Positions 41,386-48,001 of a stretch of DNA of 64,000 nt are shown piece after piece. Origin of the DNA: a virus; IMG/VR virus record IMGVR_UViG_3300025437_000011, positions 1-64,000 of that record; one strand, 5' to 3'. How positions within the stretch are numbered: position 1 is the stretch's first letter; every line of letters starts with the position of its first letter. The notes below the pieces were generated by a model. The model was not told the DNA's origin. It ran no database searches and worked only from the letters and a program-made list of their open reading frames with translations. The position numbers and the translations under genes were made by a program.

Positions 41386-43317
41386 TTAATTATTGAGATT
41401 AAGATCTAATTTATCAACTCCGTTATGCATATAGTCAAGCATCCTTTGGGTTCCGAAGTATGGATGATACGCGACATCGCATATTCCCTTCACTGATCCG
41501 GCCCCTTCTAATGCAATTACGTTATCCATTGCTGGATGATAAGGAATCCATTTATCTATGTAGGGATTTCCGTCTATTACGTCTTGATACTGTGGCTTAG
41601 TCGCAATATATATTTTATGGGTTTCTTTTGGATATCTGTTTCTTAGTGATTCAAAAATTGATGTAATTAAAAATACATCGCCTAGACTTTCGGGCTGTAC
41701 TAATAAAACCCTCTTGAATCCTTCATCTTTTTCAAAAAGCTGGTCAATAGAAGTTATTTCATTTTTTTTCTTTATATCTTCTTGCGCTACATGTCTAAAA
41801 TAATTTTCAATATCTATTTTTGGACGGTTTTCGGAAAGTTGCTTTAACCAATGTTGAACACCTTCGTCTTCATCTATAACTTCCCTATCTAGAATAAGTT
41901 TATATAAAGATTTTACCCACAGTTTGGAATCTTCATTGTTTGGTACTTGAGCGGAAGGGTTTGGATTACTTTGTGACGCTTTAAACTCGAAAACAGAATC
42001 TTCCAGAATAGAAAGTGAGTCAATAAACTCTTCAATTTTTTTTCCATTATTTTGAATGGAATAATTGTCAAGTGCCCACTGCCTAGATAGGCGTTCTAGG
42101 GTAGCTTGTTTTTCTAATGGCATCTCATATACTTTTTTGAATACATTGCACATTGATGAGGCTGATGGTTGCGATTTTAAGAATTGTGTTCCATGTTCTG
42201 TATAAAAGGCAAATTTAAATTCCATGCTACCCTGATTTAATTCAATAATATCCTCACCAAAAGAATAAGGACAAGTTGCTACTATTTTTTCTGTTAGTGC
42301 GGCTTCTACACAAGGTAATTCACAAGCTCCAGATGTTGCTGGATGAGAATAAAGGCTGAATATATTATAAATTTCATTTAATTGTGAGTCTGTAACTCCC
42401 AATCCAACATTTGTGGTTATAAGTGTTTTTCTTTTTGTTAGTGGATTTTCAATATCTTGACCAGTAAATGGTGCAATAAAATACTCTTTTGTTTCTTTAC
42501 AGACATAAGTACAAAGAACTTCTTTCTTGTCTACTCCATATTGTTCGCATAGTCGTGAAATATCCCATCCTTCTCCGTAGTGAGTATGAGTATATAGGTA
42601 AGTATTTTTAATCTGAGGATTTTGTCTCTTGAATTGCGCGTAGGCTTCAATTTGAGTATTAATAAGTTTTCTTAATTGATTTCTAAAAACAAATCCAATA
42701 ATGAAACTATCTTGCGGTAAGTTATGTTTTTGTAAAATTTCATTAATTTTTTCCTGTGGTAGTTTATAAAAACTATCTGTATTAACTAGTGGATACTGAT
42801 TTTTAACATGCGTATGTCCAAGCTTGTGTAGTTCTTTTCTTGCGAAATCGCTCCAAGTCCAATAGTGATTTATTTTCTTTGCCTTCTCAATTGTATCGGG
42901 AAGTAGGGGTAGAGAATCAAATGTATTCCAGCATACAGTCGGTATAGACTTAAAGAAATTTTTTTCAGTTACAAACTGGGAGCCCCACGTATCATTAACC
43001 GAAAATACCACATCTGGTTTAAATTCTTTGACTAAATTTTCAATTTCCATCTCTCCATAGGCAGCAACCCTACCCAAGTTTGGATCTTGATTTATTTGGG
43101 CAATTTTACTGGGATCTTCAGGAAGAACTCCTACTGTTTTCCAAGGAAATCTTTGTGTATGTTGACCGTTTTTTTGCAATCCTTGCGCGGCATTGCAGAT
43201 TTCGTATTTACCAGTTTGATACAAATATTTTAATAATAACTTTGTATTTTTGCCAAAACCAGTAAAGGCTCCAGCGTAATCACTGAGGAATAAAATTCTT
43301 TTCTTTCTTTCTGTCAT
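41386..43317 (-). CDS. multidomain glycosyltransferase: GT4-like + DUF4214-like + GT9 N-half
   Basis: 643 residues. Residues about 1-425 form a GT-B enzyme: ILFLSDYAGAFTGFGKNT start, VVFSVNDTWG, then SGACELPCVEAALTEKIV with the E-x7-E pattern of GT4 retaining transferases. About 460-490 (LWVKSLYKLILDREVIDEDE) resembles DUF4214, often linked to glycan enzymes. About 535-643 (KRVLLVQPESLGDVFLITSIF, IYIATKPQYQDVIDGNPYI) is the acceptor-side N-terminal domain of GT9 enzymes. The other GT9 half is the next gene. So one locus encodes two transferases in series. Probable role: host surface glycan or virion modification. Confidence 0.75.
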   Translation of the reverse strand: MTERKKRILFLSDYAGAFTGFGKNTKLLLKYLYQTGKYEICNAAQGLQKNGQHTQRFPWKTVGVLPEDPSKIAQINQDPNLGRVAAYGEMEIENLVKEFKPDVVFSVNDTWGSQFVTEKNFFKSIPTVCWNTFDSLPLLPDTIEKAKKINHYWTWSDFARKELHKLGHTHVKNQYPLVNTDSFYKLPQEKINEILQKHNLPQDSFIIGFVFRNQLRKLINTQIEAYAQFKRQNPQIKNTYLYTHTHYGEGWDISRLCEQYGVDKKEVLCTYVCKETKEYFIAPFTGQDIENPLTKRKTLITTNVGLGVTDSQLNEIYNIFSLYSHPATSGACELPCVEAALTEKIVATCPYSFGEDIIELNQGSMEFKFAFYTEHGTQFLKSQPSASSMCNVFKKVYEMPLEKQATLERLSRQWALDNYSIQNNGKKIEEFIDSLSILEDSVFEFKASQSNPNPSAQVPNNEDSKLWVKSLYKLILDREVIDEDEGVQHWLKQLSENRPKIDIENYFRHVAQEDIKKKNEITSIDQLFEKDEGFKRVLLVQPESLGDVFLITSIFESLRNRYPKETHKIYIATKPQYQDVIDGNPYIDKWIPYHPAMDNVIALEGAGSVKGICDVAYHPYFGTQRMLDYMHNGVDKLDLNLNN

Positions 43318-43319
43318 GC

Positions 43320-43763
43320 TTAGGAAAATAGACTGTTTAGTGATGCTTTTAAATATTCTCTCAATTTGATTGATTCTACAATATTAAAAGCAATTCCTAC
43401 TCCGTCAATTTTTAAAACATGACCAATAAACGCGGAGTCCTTAATGTATGGCTCAAAAAAAATTGGAGTAGTTTTATCGCCATTTTTGTGAACTGTTGAA
43501 AACTTTTTTTCGCTATTGGATTCTAGTACATATAGAATATTACAAAGCTCAAGATCATTGAGTTTAATTTTCTTATGTTTTTCTGGATTATTAACATTCT
43601 CCTTAAAAGATCCGGTCTTAGAAGAATCATCCCATGAGTGTTGTTTTAAAAGGTTAATGTAAAATCCTGCTTTTTTAGGGTCTTCTATAGAAGAATTGCA
43701 CTCAAAAGTAGCGCAAGTGCCATTTCCAGTTTTCTGTGGCTTGTAAAATTCAATTCTTTTCAT
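43320..43763 (-). CDS. hypothetical protein, possible small nucleic-acid-binding fold
   Basis: 147 residues, Lys-rich, one compact domain with beta strands and a helix at the end. The pattern TCATFECNSS, KAGFYINLLKQ, KIKLNDLELCNILYVLES, FSTVHKN, TPIFFEPYI recalls small single-strand-binding folds (Whirly/PUR-like), in which a sheet followed by a helix repeats, but I cannot confirm this from sequence. It is followed by the glycosyltransferase gene after 2 nt and preceded by the membrane protein. The start has AGG touching the ATG. Confidence 0.5.
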   Translation of the reverse strand: MKRIEFYKPQKTGNGTCATFECNSSIEDPKKAGFYINLLKQHSWDDSSKTGSFKENVNNPEKHKKIKLNDLELCNILYVLESNSEKKFSTVHKNGDKTTPIFFEPYIKDSAFIGHVLKIDGVGIAFNIVESIKLREYLKASLNSLFS

Positions 43764-43781
43764 CCTACATAATCATTTATT

Positions 43782-44177
43782 TTATTGAAGTTTTAAAAAA
43801 AACTTTAGTAAAACACTGACTAATCTAGAAAAAAAGAAAATTACCCCTAAATAAAAAATGTTCCCACAGACTAAAGAAGAAAAAACAGACAGCCATACAC
43901 CGAAGCAAATCGGACAAGATAGGAGCTTTAATAAGAAACTTAAAATTTTATTTTGGGTAAAGTAATATTTTGTAGATACATACTCTATATAGCCAAACTC
44001 AAGATCTTGCTCGCCCCTATTTAAGTACTCCTCTATCAGTAGAAAAGTATATACTGACTTAGGTAGTAATGCAGAAAAAAGTTTTAAATATACTGGAAAG
44101 AAATCAGTATAGTACCATAGATGGGAAACTAGTCCCACAAGGAAAATTTGTTGAGTTATTAATATTAATATTGACAT
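43782..44177 (-). CDS. small membrane protein with CPxC motif
   Basis: 131 residues with three or four hydrophobic segments (about 3-20, 28-48, 80-103, 105-128). The motif LSCPICFGVWLS at about 87-98 (C-x2-C in a membrane context, followed by G-x-W) is typical of a group of phage and bacterial small membrane proteins of unknown function, in which the Cys pair lies at the membrane edge. It is the first gene of the leftward operon. Possible roles include superinfection exclusion; this is speculation. Confidence 0.6.
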   Translation of the reverse strand: MSILILITQQIFLVGLVSHLWYYTDFFPVYLKLFSALLPKSVYTFLLIEEYLNRGEQDLEFGYIEYVSTKYYFTQNKILSFLLKLLSCPICFGVWLSVFSSLVCGNIFYLGVIFFFSRLVSVLLKFFLKLQ

Positions 44178-44196
44178 GCTCTTAAAAAACCGTTCA

Positions 44197-44226
44197 TAAT
44201 TAGGGAACCGAAAACAGCCATTGCAA
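44197..44226 (-). promoter_or_regulatory. weak candidate promoter for the leftward operon
   Basis: On the minus strand TTGCAA (44226-44221), 18 nt, TAATTA (44202-44197), about 20 nt before the ATG at 44177. Both boxes are imperfect. It faces the palindrome and the sigma-gene side of the divergent control region. Confidence 0.3.
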
Positions 44227-44240
44227 ACTTCGCTTCGCTC

Positions 44241-44270
44241 GTTTACAATATTTACTCGTAAACTCGTAAA
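44241..44270. promoter_or_regulatory. operator-like palindrome in the divergent control region
   Basis: TTTAC-TC-GTAAA at 44251-44262 is palindromic except at its centre, and the adjacent ACTCGTAAA is repeated in tandem (second copy ends at 44270), with a further GTTTAC at 44241-44246. The region lies between the leftward operon and the rightward sigma-like gene, the largest non-coding gap in the window (175 bp), so a repressor or activator site is likely. Confidence 0.45.
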
Positions 44271-44316
44271 TGTTTAATAATTATTATTTAATTTATTGAA
44301 CAAATCAAAATTTAAT

Positions 44317-44345
44317 TTGACTAACTAATAAAGTTGTTTCACATT
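44317..44345 (+). promoter_or_regulatory. candidate promoter for the sigma-like gene
   Basis: TTGACT (44317-44322), 17 nt, then CACATT (44340-44345), ending 7 nt before the ATG at 44353. The -35 is good and the -10 poor, as in promoters needing an activator. Confidence 0.35.
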
Positions 44346-44352
44346 TGTATAA

Positions 44353-44955
44353 ATGACACTAGATCTAGAAAATATTAAAGATGAAAAGTTAGTAGAGAAT
44401 GTAAAAACAAAATCCTGCAATACTAGTCTAACAGAACTGATCAGTAGACACAGTGGAATCTGTTTTAGTATGGGAAAAAAGTTTTCTCAATACGGATCAT
44501 TCAAGCTAAATGATTTAAACGACAATAAAGATTGGATTATATATTCCGCAGCACTATCGTTTGATTCTTCCAAGGGTGCAAAATTTTCTACTTGGCTAGG
44601 TAATCAGGTAAAGTATTACTGTTTGAATTTAAAAAACAAATCGTCGAAGTATGTTGAAACCGAAGAGTCAACTATTGAATTTTTAATCAACCAGTATTAT
44701 AATGAAAATAAATCAACAGACTTGAAGGCGCAAATATTGTATACAGTACAAGATATCCTAGATCAAATTAAAGATAAGAATATAAAAAACGCAATTCATT
44801 ATAGATACTTTTCGAACCAAGACCGAATTTTAAATTATTCCGAAATAGGCGAGATACTCAACGTGACACCACAAACCGTCTTGAACTGGCATAATAAATT
44901 TATAGAACTTGCGAAAAAAAAGTTGACTTCCCTTAACAATAGCGATATAATCTAA
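44353..44955 (+). CDS. short sigma-70-family-like transcription factor
   Basis: 200 residues. About 25-92 resemble sigma region 2: LTELISRHSGICFSMGKKF, DWIIYSAALSFDSSKGAKFSTWLGNQVKYY, where the FDxxKGxKFSTW block is the core signature of region 2.1-2.4 of sigma-70 proteins. About 145-192 resemble region 4 (AIHYRYFSN, YSEIGEILNVTPQTVLNWH), a helix-turn-helix that would contact the -35 or an activator. Regions 1 and 3 are absent, as in compact phage late sigma factors such as T4 gp55. Inference: directs the host polymerase to a phage-specific class of promoters. A promoter for the next gene lies inside its 3' end. Confidence 0.75.
   Translation: MTLDLENIKDEKLVENVKTKSCNTSLTELISRHSGICFSMGKKFSQYGSFKLNDLNDNKDWIIYSAALSFDSSKGAKFSTWLGNQVKYYCLNLKNKSSKYVETEESTIEFLINQYYNENKSTDLKAQILYTVQDILDQIKDKNIKNAIHYRYFSNQDRILNYSEIGEILNVTPQTVLNWHNKFIELAKKKLTSLNNSDII
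44923..44951 (+). promoter_or_regulatory. sigma70-like promoter inside the sigma gene 3' end
   Basis: TTGACT (44923-44928), exactly 17 nt, TATAAT (44946-44951), 9 nt before the ATG at 44961. It is close to consensus and gives a leader of only about 3 nt. The promoter lies wholly within the last codons of the sigma-like gene. Confidence 0.75.
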
Positions 44956-44960
44956 AACGT

Positions 44961-45236
44961 ATGGAAAACACAAACACAAATGGCGATAAGCCAAAGCTAG
45001 AAGAGGCCGGGGCACTATGGAAGCGCACCAGCAAGGCAGGGAATACGTATCTTAACGGTTCCTTTAAGACAAAAACAGGAGAAGAGGTTAAGGTTCTGAT
45101 TTTTAGTAACTCCTCAAAGCCAGAGGGTTCAAATCAGCCAGACTACAGGGTTTATTTTGATAAGCCACTTGAGGCATCGGCTCAAAAGCCAGCCGCCAAG
45201 AAGGCACCCACAAAGAACGACGATATCCCATTTTAA
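44961..45236 (+). CDS. small DNA-metabolism-type protein with SSB-like acidic tail
   Basis: 91 residues. A short beta domain (ALWKRTSKAGNTYLNGSF, EEVKVLIFSN, DYRVYFDKP) similar in style to DUF736-like proteins is followed by an Ala/Lys/Pro linker and the terminal residues DDIPF. That acidic-hydrophobic end equals the C-terminal tail of bacterial SSB, which recruits repair and replication proteins. The strong promoter just upstream and the near-leaderless start suggest early, high expression. It could be the phage SSB, but it is too short for a full OB fold of the usual type. Confidence 0.65.
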   Translation: MENTNTNGDKPKLEEAGALWKRTSKAGNTYLNGSFKTKTGEEVKVLIFSNSSKPEGSNQPDYRVYFDKPLEASAQKPAAKKAPTKNDDIPF

Positions 45237-45239
45237 GCC

Positions 45240-46328
45240 GTGAGTGTAGCCCTACATCTACCGCTTAACTCAACGTCATTAGGGCAAGTATCCTTTTCTA
45301 TCCTGCGAGAAATTTACTCTCGCGGGATAGAGACGGTTCTTTTTCCGATTGGTGATGTAGACGCGTCCACGCAAAAACAAGATCCAGATTTTTTTTCTTG
45401 GATTCATAATTCGATTCTATCAGCACAAAAAACCCACAATAGAAAAAATCCTATATTTAAACTTTGGCATCTTGCGGGAAGTCTTGAGAGTTTTTCCGAA
45501 AAACAAGTTCTTTTAAGTTTTTATGAACTAGATTCACCTACACCTCTTGAACTTAATATCGTAAAGAATAATGCAAAAGTTTTATTATCAAGTAATTATG
45601 CAGTTAATGTATTTAATAACTTTGGTTGCAATAATGTAGAATTTGTTCCACTAGCATTTGACGCTACTCATTTTAATGTAGAAAATCAACAAAAAAACCG
45701 AACTGATATTCATTTTGGACTTTGCGGAAAGTTGGAACCACAAAGAAAAAGGCACTTAAAGGCACTGCAGGCTTGGGTTAAGAAGTACGGTAATAAATCA
45801 GGTTACTTTCTCAACTGTGCTATCTTTAATAGATTTTTAGATCCAAACGTTCAATCAAATATCATTAATGAATCCCTACAAGGCCAAAGATATTGGAACT
45901 TAAATTTCTTACCTTTCATGGAAAGTAATGAAATTTATAATAAATTTATTAATAATAATGACATTATTCTTGCGACTAGCGGCGGTGAGGGGTGGGGACT
46001 TCCAGAATTTCAAAGCGTAGCAATCGGAAAGCATTGCGTCGGAATCAACGCGCATGCCTATAAAGATTGGATGAATGAACAAAATTCCGTCTTAGTAAAC
46101 CCTAACGGAAAAATTCCAGTATATGATGGCCTCTTCTTCCAACAGGGGGGCGAAATTAATCAGGGAAATATTTTTGATTGGGACGAAAATGATTTCATTA
46201 AGGGCATGGAAGAGGCAGAAGCTAGATTCAGAACCAATCCGGTAAATACAGCTGGATTAGAACTACAAGAAAAGTTTACCTATAAAAAAATGGTAGATTC
46301 CATCCTTAACACCCTTAACACTTTATGA
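45240..46328 (+). CDS. GT4-like glycosyltransferase
   Basis: 362 residues from a GTG start 3 nt after the previous stop. The C-terminal half shows the donor-site motif of GT-B retaining enzymes: HFGLCGKLEPQRKRH for phosphate binding, and SGGEGWGLPEFQSVAIGKHCV, with the E-x7-E-type pair at the end of the loop. The N-terminus (MSVALHLPLNSTSLGQVSFSIL) is the usual acceptor-side Rossmann start. No membrane segment, so cytoplasmic. Its stop overlaps the next start (ATGA at 46325-46328). Likely partner of the other glycan enzymes in the cluster. Confidence 0.75.
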   Translation: MSVALHLPLNSTSLGQVSFSILREIYSRGIETVLFPIGDVDASTQKQDPDFFSWIHNSILSAQKTHNRKNPIFKLWHLAGSLESFSEKQVLLSFYELDSPTPLELNIVKNNAKVLLSSNYAVNVFNNFGCNNVEFVPLAFDATHFNVENQQKNRTDIHFGLCGKLEPQRKRHLKALQAWVKKYGNKSGYFLNCAIFNRFLDPNVQSNIINESLQGQRYWNLNFLPFMESNEIYNKFINNNDIILATSGGEGWGLPEFQSVAIGKHCVGINAHAYKDWMNEQNSVLVNPNGKIPVYDGLFFQQGGEINQGNIFDWDENDFIKGMEEAEARFRTNPVNTAGLELQEKFTYKKMVDSILNTLNTL

Positions 46329-46492
46329 ATCAAAATGAGCTTGAATTAATTAATAACGCGAGAGCATCTATTGAAAAAGTAATCTTTAAAGATGGAACCG
46401 AATACTTCAGAATGCCAAATGGTAATCTCGTGCGATCCACTCCAAGACCCCATAAAATTAGAAAAAAAAATAAATTAATTAATAAAAAATAA
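46325..46492 (+). CDS. very small basic protein, 55 residues
   Basis: A 55-residue frame beginning with MNQNELELIN that overlaps the glycosyltransferase stop (ATGA) and the next start (TAATG at 46490-46494), so it is tightly coupled in the operon on both sides. It has an acidic N-terminus, a short beta segment (FKDGTEYFRMPNGNLVRS) and a very basic end (about 42-55, Lys/Arg-rich). The double overlap is the main evidence that it is real. Function unknown. Confidence 0.65.
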   Translation: MNQNELELINNARASIEKVIFKDGTEYFRMPNGNLVRSTPRPHKIRKKNKLINKK

Positions 46493-46920
46493 TGCCGTTT
46501 TATACTTTTCAACATCCCAAAACTGAAGAAATAATCGACATCTTCTTTAAGATGAACGATGAAAAAAAGTATATTGACGAAAAGGGCATAGCGTGGAACA
46601 GGGTATTTTATCCTCCAACTTTTGCATTTGATACCATGATTGACCCCCATGATGAAAAAGCATTTATAAAAAAAACCGAAAAGGGTGGCACGGTAGGTGA
46701 CCTTTTTGATATCTCTAAAGAGATGAGCGAAAGGCGTGGCGGCGACAAAAATGATGAAATCAAAGTAAAGTATACCGAAAAGAAAAATAAAGAACTCGAC
46801 GCTCAAGCACTAACAAACTTAAGAGAAGAAAGAAAGAAGCAGTTTGCAGAGTTTAAAAAATTAGACAAATCAAGAGTAAAACCAACAAAAAAGAATGTTG
46901 GAACTAAAAAAAACAAGTAG
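46492..46920 (+). CDS. FmdB-like protein without the zinc cysteines
   Basis: 142 residues. The start MPFYTFQHPKTEEI is that of the FmdB/CxxC zinc-ribbon family (MPxYxFxCPxCG...), which occurs in many large phages, but the four cysteines are replaced (QHPKTEE) and no other Cys exists. The middle is mixed, and the C-terminal 60 residues form a very basic charged helix (KKNKELDAQ, REERKKQFAEFKKL). Basic tails suggest nucleic-acid binding. It is the last gene before the ribonucleotide reductase genes. Confidence 0.55.
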   Translation: MPFYTFQHPKTEEIIDIFFKMNDEKKYIDEKGIAWNRVFYPPTFAFDTMIDPHDEKAFIKKTEKGGTVGDLFDISKEMSERRGGDKNDEIKVKYTEKKNKELDAQALTNLREERKKQFAEFKKLDKSRVKPTKKNVGTKKNK

Positions 46921-46969
46921 GCCCCCAAAAATTTTCTTTTCCTATTTTTTAGTTTTCTTTGACCACAAG

Positions 46970-46994
46970 ATGTTGTAATATACTAACACAACAT
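46970..46994. promoter_or_regulatory. inverted repeat upstream of nrdB
   Basis: ATGTTGT (46970-46976), 11 nt, ACAACAT (46988-46994): perfect 7-bp arms just before the nrdB start, overlapping -10-like TATACT (46979-46984). A TTGACC at 46959-46964 is only 14 nt from that box. Reads as an operator or mRNA stem; it is not the usual NrdR box. Confidence 0.4.
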
Positions 46995-47003
46995 TCTTAT
47001 ATT

Positions 47004-47975
47004 ATGATCTTTGAAGAACAAATCTCTCGTAAACCAAACTACTACCCTTGGACGGAAGAATTCATTGAGTCAATGCATAATGGATTCTGGACAGACAAAG
47101 AATTCTCCTTTAAATCGGACATCCAACAGTTTAAAGTCAACCTTAATGACCAAGAAAGAGAAATTATCGTAAGAACCCTATCAGCCATTGGACAGATAGA
47201 AGTAGCCGTAAAGACATTTTGGGCCAAACTTGGAGAAAATCTCCCCCATCCAGCCCTACAAGATCTAGGGTATGTTATGGCAAATACAGAAGTAATCCAT
47301 AATAATGCATATGAGAGACTTCTTTCTGTTTTAGATCTAGAGGATATTTTTGAGGAAAACCTCAAACTTGAGTGGATTCAGGGTAGAGTAAATTATCTAA
47401 GAAAGTATACACACCGTTTTTATAAAGACTCAAAAAAGCAATATCTTTACGCACTGATTCTTTTTACTCTTTTTGTAGAGAATGTTTCCCTATTCTCTCA
47501 ATTTTATGTTATTAATTGGTTTGCGCGTTTTAAGAACGTACTCAAGGATACAGATCAACAAGTTAAATATACAAGAAACGAAGAAAATATTCATGCGCTT
47601 GTTGGGATTAAAATTATCAATACAATCCGAAAAGAATATCCTGAGCTATTTGACGACGAGCTAGAAGAAAAAATTCTTTCCGAAGCCAAAGAAGCACTAA
47701 AGTCTGAATCTAAAATTGTTGACTGGATGATTAATGGGATTCAAGAAGAGGGACTAAACGCGCCGCTATTAAAAGAATTTATTAAAAATCGCATTAATGA
47801 TTCTCTAAAACAGATTGGCTTCAAGAAAGCATTTGATGTAGATAAGACTCTATTAAAAAAGACCTTATGGTTTGATGAAGAATTACTAGGAAACAATATG
47901 ACGGATTTCTTTCATTCTAGGCCCGTAGAATATTCAAAGAAAAGTCAATCATTTGATGAATCAGACTTGTTTTAA
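47004..47975 (+). CDS. nrdB: ribonucleoside-diphosphate reductase small subunit (class I)
   Basis: 323 residues from the ATG at 47004; the frame extends upstream to a TTG inside the inverted repeat, so I prefer the ATG. Di-metal ligands are visible: IGQIEVAVKTFW (E66), NTEVIHNNAYERL (E96, H99), FVENVSLFSQ (E159) and NEENIH (E194, H197). The radical tyrosine is present (Y103, in EVIHNNAY). The first ligand, Asp in E. coli NrdB, is Glu here. The C-terminal SFDESDLF is the acidic tail that binds the large subunit. It generates the radical that lets NrdA make deoxyribonucleotides for phage DNA. Confidence 0.92.
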   Translation: MIFEEQISRKPNYYPWTEEFIESMHNGFWTDKEFSFKSDIQQFKVNLNDQEREIIVRTLSAIGQIEVAVKTFWAKLGENLPHPALQDLGYVMANTEVIHNNAYERLLSVLDLEDIFEENLKLEWIQGRVNYLRKYTHRFYKDSKKQYLYALILFTLFVENVSLFSQFYVINWFARFKNVLKDTDQQVKYTRNEENIHALVGIKIINTIRKEYPELFDDELEEKILSEAKEALKSESKIVDWMINGIQEEGLNAPLLKEFIKNRINDSLKQIGFKKAFDVDKTLLKKTLWFDEELLGNNMTDFFHSRPVEYSKKSQSFDESDLF

Positions 47976-47995
47976 GACTCAGTCTATAGTATAAT
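47967..47995 (+). promoter_or_regulatory. sigma70-like promoter, leaderless start of nrdA
   Basis: TTGTTT (47967-47972), 17 nt, TATAAT (47990-47995). The start codon at 48002 is 7 nt past the -10, so +1 would coincide with the ATG. No Shine-Dalgarno. Allows separate expression of nrdA. Confidence 0.65.
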
Positions 47996-48001
47996 ACTTT
48001 C

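Noticed and set aside
43080-43265. Short plus-strand frames within the glycosyltransferase gene
   Set aside because: Antisense to a clearly coding gene, no start signals, unnatural composition.
44221-44240. GAGCGAAGCGAAG-type sequence similar to the tape measure leader stem
   Set aside because: Only a short, low-information similarity; the tape measure site forms a hairpin but the intergenic copy does not pair cleanly.
46959-47003. TTG start of nrdB giving 15 extra residues (MTTRCCN...)
   Set aside because: The extension lies across the inverted repeat and -10-like box, does not resemble NrdB, and the ATG at 47004 begins the family-like sequence.
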